Assembly (NCBI GenBank): GCA_015075375.1
Contig: JABTUM010000002.1
Span: 1,723,393-1,787,392, forward strand
DNA: 64,000 nt
DNA from: Planctomycetota bacterium
GTDB taxonomy: Bacteria > Planctomycetota > SZUA-567 > H5-PLA8
Direction: 5' to 3'
Below the pieces are notes generated by a model. It was not told the DNA's origin and did no database searches. It worked only from the letters and a program-made list of their open reading frames with translations. A program made the position numbers and the translations under genes. Every line of letters begins with the position of its first letter. Position 1 is the stretch's first letter. Positions 16,467 through 24,836 of this stretch are shown here, in pieces.

Positions 16467-17042
16467 TTACTTCTTCGGTTCGCCCTTCGGCTGCTTATCC
16501 GAAAGCGTGCCCATCTTCATCTCGGCGCTTTCGGCGAGCTTCGCCATGCTCTCGCGGTCCACCGCCACCCAGCCGTGCATGTCTTTCGGAACCACCTGCC
16601 AGCCGCCCAGGATCGCCGCCGACTGCTCGCCGTCTTTCTCGATCTTGGGGTACGAGAGCGGAATGCCGTACCAGCCGTTGCTCTCGGCGGGAATCTTCTT
16701 GTCCCGCTTCATGTTCAGCAGCTCCGGCACGTCGCCGGGCAGCGCCTCGACCTTGATCCCCGACAGCCGCGCGAACGTCGCCGGCGCCAGCGCGTAGCAG
16801 CCGTTCAGATGGTTCGGCACCACCGAATGCCCCACCAGCCGGTAGTACGTCACGCCGCTGGCTTCGTCCTTCGCTTCGACCGGCTTCGTCGCCGGCACGC
16901 CCACCCAGCCGTCCATCGCCGAAGGCACCGCCGCCCCGGCCTTGAGAATCGCGTAGTTACCGTCCTTCTCGACATCCTGGTAGCAGCCCGAAAGCAACGC
17001 CATGCCCAGCAGCACGGCGCAACAGCTCAAGCGCGTCTTCAT
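16467..17042 (-). CDS. Lipoprotein of unknown function
   Basis: A 191-residue secreted protein. The signal peptide MKTRLSCCAVLLGMALLSGC ends in the lipobox LLSGC. The mature part repeats a Gly-Trp motif three times (AMDGWVGVP, ESNGWYGIPL, DMHGWVAVD), each in a similar hydrophobic frame, which suggests three copies of a small beta unit. The C-terminus is Lys-rich. No family is recognised. It lies 21 bases downstream of the coiled-coil protein gene and is closed by a terminator at 16398-16437, so the two genes look like one short operon. Confidence 0.78.
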   Translation of the reverse strand: MKTRLSCCAVLLGMALLSGCYQDVEKDGNYAILKAGAAVPSAMDGWVGVPATKPVEAKDEASGVTYYRLVGHSVVPNHLNGCYALAPATFARLSGIKVEALPGDVPELLNMKRDKKIPAESNGWYGIPLSYPKIEKDGEQSAAILGGWQVVPKDMHGWVAVDRESMAKLAESAEMKMGTLSDKQPKGEPKK

Positions 17043-17063
17043 GGAAGTGTGGTCCTTTAAAGG

Positions 17064-17816
17064 TTACTGGTCGTTCAGCCGAGCCAGCAGTTTCTTGATG
17101 TCGCCCTGCCGCGCCGCTTCTGCGGCCTCGCGCGCACGGGCCTGCAACACTCGAAGTTGGAACAGCCGGGAGCGTTCCGTCAGGTCCTTCAACTCCCCTT
17201 CCGTCAGATCGCCCTTCTCGCGTACCGCCGTCAGATCCTTCTTCAGCACCAGATACTCGCCCTTCAGGTTGCCCGTGTCCGTCTTCAGCGCCATCACGTC
17301 GCCTTCCATCACGTCCAGCTTCTTCAGCTTGTCTTCGACGTAATTCATCCGCCGCGTCACGCTCTCGATGTTCTCGTTCTGGTTCGTGTCCACCTTCTTC
17401 TGGTCGTTGACCATCGCTTCCAGTTCGTTCGCCACCTTCGCCGTGCTTTCCTGCACCTTCGCCTGCTGCTCCGAAAGCTGCGTCAGCGAACCCTTGATCG
17501 CTTCCTTCTCGGAGGTCAGCGTCACGACGTTCTGCTTCAGCTCGTCGTTCGCCTTGTTCTGATCCGTGTTCACCTTCTCGGCGTCCGAAAGCCGCTGCCG
17601 CCATTCGGTCTCGTTGGTCTTGGCCTTCTCGTTCGCCTCCTCCAACTTATCGGAGAGGTTCCCCGAGACGATCCAGACCAGCACGAAGCAGATCAACGAG
17701 GTCAGCGCCAAATTCAGCGCCACCAGCGACGCGAAGTACGAAAGCTTCTCGCCAAACGTGCGCGGCATGCTCGGACCCGCACCTGCGCCGCCACCCGACC
17801 CTACCGACTCGGACAT
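17064..17816 (-). CDS. Membrane-anchored coiled-coil protein
   Basis: A 250-residue protein starting at ATG 17816 with GGAGG 7 bases upstream. A short cytoplasmic N-terminus (SESVGSGGGAGAG) is followed by one membrane helix at about residues 28-50 (FASLVALNLALTSLICFVLV). From residue 55 on it is a nearly continuous coiled coil rich in Glu, Lys, Gln and Asn. No domain is recognised. Such proteins act as periplasmic spacers or scaffolds, but nothing here names the partner. It is divergent from the ECF sigma gene at 18070, with a shared 253-base regulatory gap. Confidence 0.8.
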   Translation of the reverse strand: MSESVGSGGGAGAGPSMPRTFGEKLSYFASLVALNLALTSLICFVLVWIVSGNLSDKLEEANEKAKTNETEWRQRLSDAEKVNTDQNKANDELKQNVVTLTSEKEAIKGSLTQLSEQQAKVQESTAKVANELEAMVNDQKKVDTNQNENIESVTRRMNYVEDKLKKLDVMEGDVMALKTDTGNLKGEYLVLKKDLTAVREKGDLTEGELKDLTERSRLFQLRVLQARAREAAEAARQGDIKKLLARLNDQ

Positions 17817-18069
17817 GACTCAACCTCCGGAACCACTCGCCCAAAATGCAAAAGGCCGCAGGCCCATTCCGGACGGAACGTTGCCATGCGGTCCTGATAA
17901 CAACCTACCATCCATACCTTTAATCGTCCAGAGCCTAGTGAGGTCACATGTGCAAACGCTTGTGCACCCCTGCACGCTGTGGTAACTTGCTTGTAATTCG
18001 TTATCCAACCTAGATGTATACGATTTGAAGCGGTACGAAGACCGTCTCGCATTTCTTGTGGGAGTAAGA

Positions 18070-18759
18070 ATGGCCGTTCCGCCCACGCCTCCTCAGCCTG
18101 CCGCCGACGCCATCGACCCTGGCGCGTCCCCGGCCCACGCGAACAGCGGCCCCGGCGAAAACCAAAGCCCCAGCGACGCCGATCTCGTCGAACTCGCCCG
18201 CACCGGAAACCCCGTCGCCTTCGAATCCCTCATCCAGCGCTTTCAGTCCTTGGTCAGCCTCGTCGCCTACCGGCAGCTCGGAAGCCAGGATGCCGTCGAA
18301 GACGTGGCGCAGGAAGCCTTCGTTAAAGCCTTCCTTCATCTCAACGAACTCGACGACGTCTCGCGCTTCAAGGCCTGGCTCCTGCGCATCACCGCCAACA
18401 TCGCGCTCGACCACCTGCGCCGCCGCAAGCATCAGGGCGTCTCGCTCGACGACACCGGAGCCTTCACCGCCGCCGAATCGGCCGCCGCCGAAAATCCGCG
18501 CCGCCGCAACGAACTCCAGGAAGCCGGCGAGAACGCCGAAGGCGCCGAACTCCGCGACCAGATCGTCGAAGCCATCTATTCACTGCCCGAGGAATACCAG
18601 GTGCCCGCCGCCATGCGCTACCTGGAAGAAGTGCCCTACAAGGAAATCTCGCGCCGCATGGGGTTGCGCGAGGAGACGCTGCGCAAACGCATCCACCGCG
18701 CCAACCAGATGCTGCGCAGGAAGCTCAAGAAACTCTGGCCCGACGGCCTGGAACTGTGA
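18070..18759 (+). CDS. ECF-type RNA polymerase sigma factor
   Basis: A 229-residue sigma-70 family protein. Region 2 spans about residues 35-105 (AVEDVAQEAFVKAF, RFKAWLLRITANIALDHLRR). A charged linker follows, then region 4 at about 170-220 (SLPEEYQVPAAMRYLEEVPY, KEISRRMGLREETLRKRI, HRANQMLRRKL). ATG 18070 has GGAG 5 bases upstream; a TTG at 18025 is in frame but has no signal. The first 30 residues are Pro/Ala-rich. The next two genes encode a zinc-finger anti-sigma protein and a Ser/Thr kinase on the same strand, so its activity is probably held by that anti-sigma factor and tuned by the kinase. Confidence 0.95.
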   Translation: MAVPPTPPQPAADAIDPGASPAHANSGPGENQSPSDADLVELARTGNPVAFESLIQRFQSLVSLVAYRQLGSQDAVEDVAQEAFVKAFLHLNELDDVSRFKAWLLRITANIALDHLRRRKHQGVSLDDTGAFTAAESAAAENPRRRNELQEAGENAEGAELRDQIVEAIYSLPEEYQVPAAMRYLEEVPYKEISRRMGLREETLRKRIHRANQMLRRKLKKLWPDGLEL

Positions 18760-18828
18760 CGTCCTAAGAAACGCAACGCCCGTTACGCCAGAGTACCCGT
18801 GGCGGGCGATTTCGGAGCGAGTGCCGCG

Positions 18829-19746
18829 ATGGCCGTGACGTGCGACGAATGCCGGGACCGCCTGCAGGATCTCGTCGACGGAGAACTCTCCGCCGCCGAG
18901 AAGGCCGCGCTGGACGCCCATATCGGCGGCTGCGCAGAATGCGCCGAGATGCACCGCCGCTTGGCCAAGTTCACCACCACCATGGTCAAGGCTGCACAGC
19001 CCCTGCGGCCCGGCAGCGACTTCAGCAGCAAAGTCATGCAGCGCTTCGAGGAATCCAAGGCCGAACTCGAGCGCGTTCCGCCCAGCGCCGCCGGCCTGCC
19101 CCAAGCCACGCGCAGCTACCCCGTCTGGCCCTTCGCCGCCGGCATCGCCGCGCTCGTGCTCATCAGCATCCTCTTCCTCTTCCGCGGAGGAGAACCCTCC
19201 CTCGGCAAGATCACCCGCAACCCCCAGGCCGCCCAAGTCCTCAAGTACGTCAACGGCGGCTGGATCGAACAGACCGGCGATCCCACCATCCGCAGCGGCA
19301 ACCGCATCCTCGCCACCCAGTCGGCCGGAACCCCCGTCGGCTTCGGCTTCGAAGGCGGCCGCGGCCTGCGCGTCTTCCTGCGCTCGCCCAGCGCCGTACA
19401 CCTCGAACTGCGCCTCGGCCAGATCGTGCTCATCCCCATGGACGAAGCCCCCGGACGCATCCGGCTCGTCACCGACGGAGCCCCCGGCGCGCCCGAACAG
19501 GTCGTCCGCGTCAGCCTGCGCAAAGCCTGGGTCGAAGTGAAGCTCGCCGACCGCAACGAAGTCGACGTCACGCCCGAAGGCGGCAACCTCCTCGTCTCCG
19601 TCAAGCACGGCTCCGCGCGCATCGGCAACCACACCGAAACCCAGCCCGTCGCCGAAGGCTACACCCGCGCCGTCCCCCAAGAAGGCGAATGCACCCCCGC
19701 CGAACAAGCCAAAACCGACGCCTTCGCCTGGCTCGACGAGAAGTAA
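18829..19746 (+). CDS. Anti-sigma factor with zf-HC2 domain and one membrane helix
   Basis: About 305 residues from ATG 18829 (an in-frame GTG at 18799 would add 10; GGAG at 18814 sits 11 bases before the ATG). The N-terminus has the HC2 zinc finger: CDECRDRLQDLVDGELS, then HIGGCAECAEMH, the H-x3-C-x2-C anti-sigma domain. One membrane helix lies near residue 110 (FAAGIAALVLISILFLF). The periplasmic part is beta-rich and resembles a FecR-like sensor (VHLELRLGQIVLIPMDEA, GNLLVSVKHGSARIGNHTET). The sigma gene ends 69 bases upstream. The role is to sequester the sigma factor at the membrane; the input signal is unknown. Confidence 0.9.
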   Translation: MAVTCDECRDRLQDLVDGELSAAEKAALDAHIGGCAECAEMHRRLAKFTTTMVKAAQPLRPGSDFSSKVMQRFEESKAELERVPPSAAGLPQATRSYPVWPFAAGIAALVLISILFLFRGGEPSLGKITRNPQAAQVLKYVNGGWIEQTGDPTIRSGNRILATQSAGTPVGFGFEGGRGLRVFLRSPSAVHLELRLGQIVLIPMDEAPGRIRLVTDGAPGAPEQVVRVSLRKAWVEVKLADRNEVDVTPEGGNLLVSVKHGSARIGNHTETQPVAEGYTRAVPQEGECTPAEQAKTDAFAWLDEK

Positions 19747-19789
19747 TGTCCGCGCTTCCCCCTTGCACTTTCCTCGTTAGACTGCCCCA

Positions 19790-21502
19790 ATGACCGCCGG
19801 AGCTTCCGACTCGGACCTGCCGCCCACCGCGGCCGGTCCCGCCACCCCCGCGGCGCCGGCCGGATTGGGCGCGCCGGGCACCGGAGGCCTGGACGCCACG
19901 ACTCCCTCCAGCGTCCCGCCGCAGGATCTCTCCGCCGATAAACTCCTGGCCACCGCGCCGCGCCTCTCGGTGGCCGACAAGCCCGTCCCGGCGCTGGGCG
20001 GCATTCCCTTGCTCGCCAAACTCGGACAAGGCGGCATGGGCGCCGTCTACTACGGCCGCCATCCGCGCTTGAACGTCGAAGTCGCCGTCAAAGTCCTCCC
20101 CTTCAACCTGGCCGATCAGAACCCCGGTCTGATCGAACGCTTCTACCGCGAAGCCAACATCGCCGCGCGCGTCCGTTCCCCGCATCTCGTGCAGGTCACG
20201 GACGTGAACGAAGACTGCGGCCTCTTCTTTTTGGTCATGGAGTTTGTGCGCGGAACTTCGGCCGGAAGCTATCTGCGCGCGCTGCGCCAGGCCGGCCGCC
20301 CCGGCCTGAGCGAAACCACCGCGCTCGATATCTGCATCGCCGCCGCCCAGGGTCTAAGCGCCGCCCACGCCGAAGGCGTCATCCACCGCGACATCAAGCC
20401 CGACAACATCATGCTGCCTTACGCCAAAGGGACCGAAGAGCCCCAGTTCCAGGCCGCCAAACTCGCCGACCTGGGACTCGCGCGCGGCGAAGGGCACGAC
20501 CGGTCGCTCACCGGGACCCAGGCCGCCATGGGCACCCCCGGCTACATGGCGCCCGAACAAGGCATGGATGCGAAAAACGCGCGCAAACCCGCCGACGTCT
20601 TCAGCATGGGCGCGACCCTCTACGCGCTGCTCTCCGGGAACGCGCCCTTCACCGGAAGCTCCTTGATGAAGGTGCTCCTCGATACCGCCCAATCGCCGCA
20701 CGTGCCGATCCGGCAACTCCGGCCCGAAGTCAGCGGCGTGACCGAGGCCGTCCTGGCGCGCTGTCTGGCCAAAGATCCCGCCCAGCGCTACCCCGACGCC
20801 TTCGCGCTGCTGGAAGCGCTCAAAATCTGCCGCCGCACGATCGGCGAACCGGAAGCCACGCTCCGCCAAGCGCTCGAACAAGTCACCCTGCTGCAGCAAG
20901 CGGCCGAAGTCGGAGCGCCCCTGCCGGCCGCCTCCGCTCCCCAAAGCCCGGCCCCGCCGCCTGCGGCCGGACCCGAGGCGCCCACGCCGCGCCGTGCCGC
21001 CTGCGCCATCCATCCCGCGTCCGACGCCGCCTTTCTCTGCCATCGCTGCGGAAAGGCCCACTGCGCCGCCTGCCGCCGCGTCCTTGCGAACGGCCGCGAA
21101 GTCTGCGTCGCCTGCACCGGCGCCCCGCAAGCCGTGCAATCCGTTCAATCCGGCTTTTGCGAACGCTGCATCGAACAATCCCAGGAACAGTCTCCCGGAT
21201 CCATCTCCACCACCAACGGCGTCGGACGAAAGTTTTACGGCGCGGCCGATACCTGCCCCGACTGCGGAGCGGTCGTGCGTACGCTCTGGTTCGCGCTCAT
21301 CGATTTCCCCCTGATTCCGTTGGGCTCCTACCGCTACAAGCCCATTGGAGAGGAAGGCATGCGCAGCGTCCAATTCCTCGCGCGCCGTACCGCTCTGCGC
21401 TGGGAACAGGTCTTCGCCACCTGGTTTATCGGACTGCTGGTCGCGGGCGTCATCGGCCTGGCCGTGTACATCTACCAGACCTATTACAAGCAAGCCGCTT
21501 GA
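19790..21502 (+). CDS. Ser/Thr protein kinase with zinc-binding and membrane C-terminus
   Basis: A 570-residue protein. After about 70 Pro/Ala-rich residues comes a bacterial Pkn kinase domain: glycine loop LGQGGMGAVYYG, AVKVL lysine, catalytic HRDIKPDNIM, GTPGYMAPEQ. The metal-binding DFG is DLG (LADLGLARG), a variant still seen in active kinases. Residues ~400-430 hold a B-box-like zinc finger (CAIHPASDAAFLCHRCGK, CAAC), then CERC, CPDCGAVV and a terminal membrane helix, so the kinase is anchored at its C-terminus with the domain inside the cell. It lies 43 bases after the anti-sigma gene and is the third gene of that module. Confidence 0.93.
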   Translation: MTAGASDSDLPPTAAGPATPAAPAGLGAPGTGGLDATTPSSVPPQDLSADKLLATAPRLSVADKPVPALGGIPLLAKLGQGGMGAVYYGRHPRLNVEVAVKVLPFNLADQNPGLIERFYREANIAARVRSPHLVQVTDVNEDCGLFFLVMEFVRGTSAGSYLRALRQAGRPGLSETTALDICIAAAQGLSAAHAEGVIHRDIKPDNIMLPYAKGTEEPQFQAAKLADLGLARGEGHDRSLTGTQAAMGTPGYMAPEQGMDAKNARKPADVFSMGATLYALLSGNAPFTGSSLMKVLLDTAQSPHVPIRQLRPEVSGVTEAVLARCLAKDPAQRYPDAFALLEALKICRRTIGEPEATLRQALEQVTLLQQAAEVGAPLPAASAPQSPAPPPAAGPEAPTPRRAACAIHPASDAAFLCHRCGKAHCAACRRVLANGREVCVACTGAPQAVQSVQSGFCERCIEQSQEQSPGSISTTNGVGRKFYGAADTCPDCGAVVRTLWFALIDFPLIPLGSYRYKPIGEEGMRSVQFLARRTALRWEQVFATWFIGLLVAGVIGLAVYIYQTYYKQAA

Positions 21503-21506
21503 AGGC

Positions 21507-22256
21507 TCACGCCGGCTGCGCGGCCAATCGCTTGGCCATCTCGGCGTGAATCGCTTTCACATCCATGCGGTTGAACATCAGAGCAGATCGCAACTGATGC
21601 GCCTCGTTCGTCCGGCTGTCCGAAAACCGCAGCGTCGCACCCTCTTCGTTGGACTCCAAGTTCAATCCCACTACGGCCGCCCACGGAACATAGCGTAAGC
21701 CAAAGGGGTCATGCCAGATCACGCCCTCCTCTATCACGCAGAATAAGACCCGCCGGTCGGTCAGCAATCGGTCGCCGCCCGCGCGCATGTTGAGGAACAC
21801 ATAAACCAGCGGTTTCAGCACTTTGGCGAGGAAGTAAAGCACAATGCCCACCGCGAAAGAGATGGCTCCTCCGGCGAGGAACACATCCCGGTAGTCGCCC
21901 TTCTCTTCGGCCATGATGTTGTGAATGATCCCGAAGATCACCGTCGCACAAAAGCAAAACGCAAACCCCAGCACAGGAATCGCCAGGATCATCTCGGACT
22001 CGCCCACCAGCATCCAGGCGGGACGCGCGGGCTTGCCTTTGCGCCGGATGGCTTCGAGGTCCTGAACCACCGCTTGCGGCATCGGTTCGAAATGCGCCGG
22101 AGAAGCCGCCTGCCGCTCGGCCACCAAGCCCTGGGCCGGAGACATATGCGAGAGCTTAAAGAGCGGAAGGACGCGCCCGCAGGCCGGGCAATACGAAGCG
22201 CTGGTTTTCGTGTGGCGCGGACACTCCGGACAAGCGAACCCACTCGAATCGCTCAC
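21507..22256 (-). CDS. Zinc-ribbon membrane protein of unknown function
   Basis: A 249-residue protein. The start is set at GTG 22256 because GGAGG lies 7 bases upstream; a TTG at 22313 would add 19 residues with two more cysteines. The N-terminus has a double zinc ribbon (FACPECPRHTKTSASYCPAC). Two membrane helices follow at about residues 90-115 and 125-150. The C-terminal domain looks like a PH-like or bPH2 domain (LTDRRVLFCVIEEGVIWHDP, PWAAVVGLNLES, GATLRFSDS), common in such zinc-ribbon membrane proteins. It is third in the minus-strand ECF module and its stop lies 4 bases from the stop of the convergent kinase gene. Confidence 0.75.
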   Translation of the reverse strand: MSDSSGFACPECPRHTKTSASYCPACGRVLPLFKLSHMSPAQGLVAERQAASPAHFEPMPQAVVQDLEAIRRKGKPARPAWMLVGESEMILAIPVLGFAFCFCATVIFGIIHNIMAEEKGDYRDVFLAGGAISFAVGIVLYFLAKVLKPLVYVFLNMRAGGDRLLTDRRVLFCVIEEGVIWHDPFGLRYVPWAAVVGLNLESNEEGATLRFSDSRTNEAHQLRSALMFNRMDVKAIHAEMAKRLAAQPA

Positions 22257-22332
22257 CGAATCCCCTCCGCACGGGCAGGTCTTCGGGTTTAACCGGTTTT
22301 CGCCCCCGTCCAATCCCTTTCCCCGCCCCGCT

Positions 22333-24171
22333 TCAGCGGCTCTTCGATTCGCCGAACCCCACCTCGCCCACCTCGCGCCGCGGATTCGGAGCCGGCGTGG
22401 ACTTTCTGGCTTGGCCGATATTTTCGAGTTGTTCTAGGTAGGCTTTTAGTTCGTTCAGTTCGTGGGCCCGCTCGCAGTATTGCTTATCGTTTCGAATCAC
22501 CTTGATCGCCGACTCGTGGTCGCCCGCTTTCACGAACGGCTCGGCCATCTTCTTAAGGCGGTCGGTAATATCCTTAAGTTCATGATGCTTTTTAAGCGCC
22601 GTCTCGGCCTGGAGCAGCAAGCTTTGCGCCCGCATAGCGGTGGCGGCATCCTGATATTCATTCATAATCTTCTTGCACAGAGCCACCGCGATTGGCAGCG
22701 AGTCGCCGCCCTGCGCCATCGCTTCCTGTGCGTGGCGGAGTTGTTTGGCCGCAGCCTCCTTCCCTGCCCGCGCGGTCGGCGCATCGTCCACCGAGGCTTC
22801 GCCCACCTCGCGCCGCGGATTCGGAGCCGGCGTGGGAGGCGAAGCAGGTACAACCGGCCCATCGTCCACCGAGGCTTCGCCCACCTCGCGCCGCGGATTC
22901 GGCACGGGGGTGGGCGCGGCAGCAGGTGCGGTGGCTGGCGCAACCTGCGCCGCGCTCGCCGCCAGGCATTTCGCCGCTTGCGCCCGCAGCTTCGCATCGC
23001 CCGACCGCTCGGACAGCTCCACCATCAGGTACGCAATCGAGGTCGCTTCGCTCCAGCGTTGAGCCTGCATCGCGGCCTCGTACCGAGCGGTCATGGCCTG
23101 GAACCGTTCCCGGTCGGCATTTAGGCTTCCCGCCAGCGCTTCCTCCGCCGCCTCGCTCACCGCCCGGTCGCGGTCGTCCAGCGCCCCGCGCAGCAGGCGC
23201 ATCGCCTCCGGCGACTTCGGCGCAAGCTTGCCCAGCAGCCGCACCGTCGTGCGCCGGATGCCGAAGTGCGGATGCCCCAGCAACTCCGCCGCGCGCGGCA
23301 AATCCGCTTCGCGCAGTTCAAGGGTGGCCAGCATCTCTTCCGCCAGTTTGCGCGTAGCGCCATCGCCCTCGTTCAGCGCCGGAGCCACCACCGCCAGCGT
23401 CTCCGAACCCAGCTTGCTCAACGCCGCGCGCGCCTCCCCCGATTCCGGCTGGCCCTGCAATTCCTTGAACCACTCCGCCGCCGTCCGGCCCTCGTACGTC
23501 GCCGGACCGCGCCGGTTGGCCTGCGCCGCCGCGATACGCTCATCGGCTTCGGCACGCAGCGCCTTGACTTCCGGACGGTTCGGCTCCAGTTGCTCCGCCG
23601 ACTTCAGCAGATCGGCCGCCGCCGCCCAATTGTTTCGCACCAGCGCCTCTTTGGCTTTGCCCAGCAGATACTCGATCTTGTCGCGGCGATCCGTCCCCTG
23701 CGGAAGCTGAGCCGGTTCCGGAACCGGAGCAACCGGCTCGGGCGTCGGAGGCGCCGGCGGCTTCACAGCTTCCGCGCCCTCCCCTTCGCCGCCCAGGGCG
23801 AAGACCGCCGGAGCTTCCAGCTCAACCTGCTCCGCGGGCAGCGCCAGAACCGTCTCGCCTTCCGGCTCGGCCCGCGCATTCAGCAACGCCACGAACGAAA
23901 GCGTCGCCGCCAGCGCCACCGCCGCCGCGATCCCGTACAGCCCCCAGTTCGATGCCCGCGGCGCTTCCAGACGCGCCGCCGATCGCCTCTCCGCCGCGTG
24001 CGCCAGCTCCGAACGGAACCATTGGTTTTCGCGCGCCAGCGCCTCCAGCTCTTCGCGGCAAGCGGAACATGCCGCCAGATGAGCCTCGAACCGCGCGCGA
24101 GGCTCGCCCGCCGCCAGCGCCTCCAACTGCGCCCCGCTCAGATGCGTTGCATTCGACCCGTGATCGCTCAT
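22333..24171 (-). CDS. Anti-sigma-like membrane protein with HEAT repeats and a triplicated NPRREVGE segment
   Basis: A 612-residue protein whose ATG overlaps the stop of the sigma gene (ATGA at 24168-24171). The N-terminus has an HC2-like zinc site (RFEAHLAACSACREELEAL), then one membrane helix at about residues 77-97. The periplasmic part has a TPR-like helix pair (residues ~165-210), HEAT-like repeats (~230-350, e.g. HFGIRRTTVRLLGKLAP), and a Pro/Ala linker. The linker carries APNPRREVGEASVDD twice and APNPRREVGEVGFGE again at the C-terminus; the DNA repeats behind these are near identical. Gene order and the zinc site make it the likely anti-sigma factor of the adjacent ECF sigma; the HEAT part may be the sensor. 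Confidence 0.85.
   Translation of the reverse strand: MSDHGSNATHLSGAQLEALAAGEPRARFEAHLAACSACREELEALARENQWFRSELAHAAERRSAARLEAPRASNWGLYGIAAAVALAATLSFVALLNARAEPEGETVLALPAEQVELEAPAVFALGGEGEGAEAVKPPAPPTPEPVAPVPEPAQLPQGTDRRDKIEYLLGKAKEALVRNNWAAAADLLKSAEQLEPNRPEVKALRAEADERIAAAQANRRGPATYEGRTAAEWFKELQGQPESGEARAALSKLGSETLAVVAPALNEGDGATRKLAEEMLATLELREADLPRAAELLGHPHFGIRRTTVRLLGKLAPKSPEAMRLLRGALDDRDRAVSEAAEEALAGSLNADRERFQAMTARYEAAMQAQRWSEATSIAYLMVELSERSGDAKLRAQAAKCLAASAAQVAPATAPAAAPTPVPNPRREVGEASVDDGPVVPASPPTPAPNPRREVGEASVDDAPTARAGKEAAAKQLRHAQEAMAQGGDSLPIAVALCKKIMNEYQDAATAMRAQSLLLQAETALKKHHELKDITDRLKKMAEPFVKAGDHESAIKVIRNDKQYCERAHELNELKAYLEQLENIGQARKSTPAPNPRREVGEVGFGESKSR
22363..22400. repeat. Third copy of the NPRREVGE-coding repeat
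   Basis: This stretch repeats the sequence found at 22798-22835 almost base for base (CTCGCGCCGCGGATTCGGAG and flanks) and encodes the extreme C-terminus of the HEAT/anti-sigma protein in the same frame. Confidence 0.8.
22782..22902. repeat. 78-base tandem duplication inside the HEAT/anti-sigma gene
   Basis: The 43 bases 22782-22824 recur without change at 22860-22902, a period of 78 bases (26 codons), so the duplication is in frame. The bases between are also alike. It encodes PNPRREVGEASVDD twice in a Pro/Ala-rich periplasmic linker. Confidence 0.9.
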
Positions 24172-24728
24172 GGCGCCAAATCCTTTAGCCAGACCCTCAA
24201 CTGCTGCCGAGCGCGGTACAGCCGCGCGCGCAGCGATTCCGCCGATACGTCCAGCTCCCGCGCCGCGTCCTCGTGCGAGAGCCCCTCCTGGAACACCATC
24301 AAAAACGCCGTCCGCTGGCTGTCCGGAAGCCGCTCCACCGCGTCCCGCAGCCGACCGCGAACCTCCGCCGCCTCCAGCGCTTCCGCGCGCTCCGGCGCCG
24401 CCGGCTCCAGCGCCTCCCGGCTAACCGGACGCCGCTTCGAAAGCTGATCCAGCGCCACCCGCCGCACCGTCGTCCGAGCCAGCGCTTCCAGCGAGCCGAT
24501 CCGGATCTCCTCCCGCGCGCCGTAACGCAGCAGCTTCATGCTCGCTTCCTGCACCGCGTCCTCGATGTCTTCCGTACGCCGCAGAATCGCCCCCGCCGAT
24601 CGCCGCAGCAGCGGGCGCAGGCGCTCCAGTTCCAATCCCATGCCGCCGCCCGCTCCGAGCGGCGCGAAACGCGCCCCGGAATCGCCGGGTTCGGCCGGGC
24701 GGATCGGAGGTTCCATCAAGGCTCTCAT
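24168..24728 (-). CDS. ECF-type RNA polymerase sigma factor
   Basis: About 186 residues from ATG 24728; other candidate starts are ATG 24716 and ATG 24641, none with a strong ribosome site. Region 2 starts near GLELERLRPLLRRSAGAILR and continues with DIEDAVQEASMKLLRY and LEALARTTVRRVALDQLSKR. Region 4 is ERLPDSQRTAFLMVFQEGLS, HEDAARELDVSAESLRARLY, RARQQLRVWL. The stop overlaps the start of the zinc-finger/HEAT protein by four bases, the usual arrangement for a sigma and its anti-sigma factor. It is a separate ECF system from the one at 18070. Confidence 0.93.
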   Translation of the reverse strand: MRALMEPPIRPAEPGDSGARFAPLGAGGGMGLELERLRPLLRRSAGAILRRTEDIEDAVQEASMKLLRYGAREEIRIGSLEALARTTVRRVALDQLSKRRPVSREALEPAAPERAEALEAAEVRGRLRDAVERLPDSQRTAFLMVFQEGLSHEDAARELDVSAESLRARLYRARQQLRVWLKDLAP

Positions 24729-24836
24729 ACCCAAGCGGTGTTCCTCGCGCGCCGGCCGTATGCCAGCCTTTACGCCCGGCGCGAGGAAACGTGACGCTTA
24801 AATTTCGATTCGGGGAACTCTAAACGGCCACACGCC

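Noticed and set aside
17900..18069. ECF-type promoter (GGTAAC near 17981) for autoregulation of the sigma gene
   Set aside because: A GGAAC-like box is present, but no matching downstream element at the right spacing could be seen, so it is not listed as a feature.
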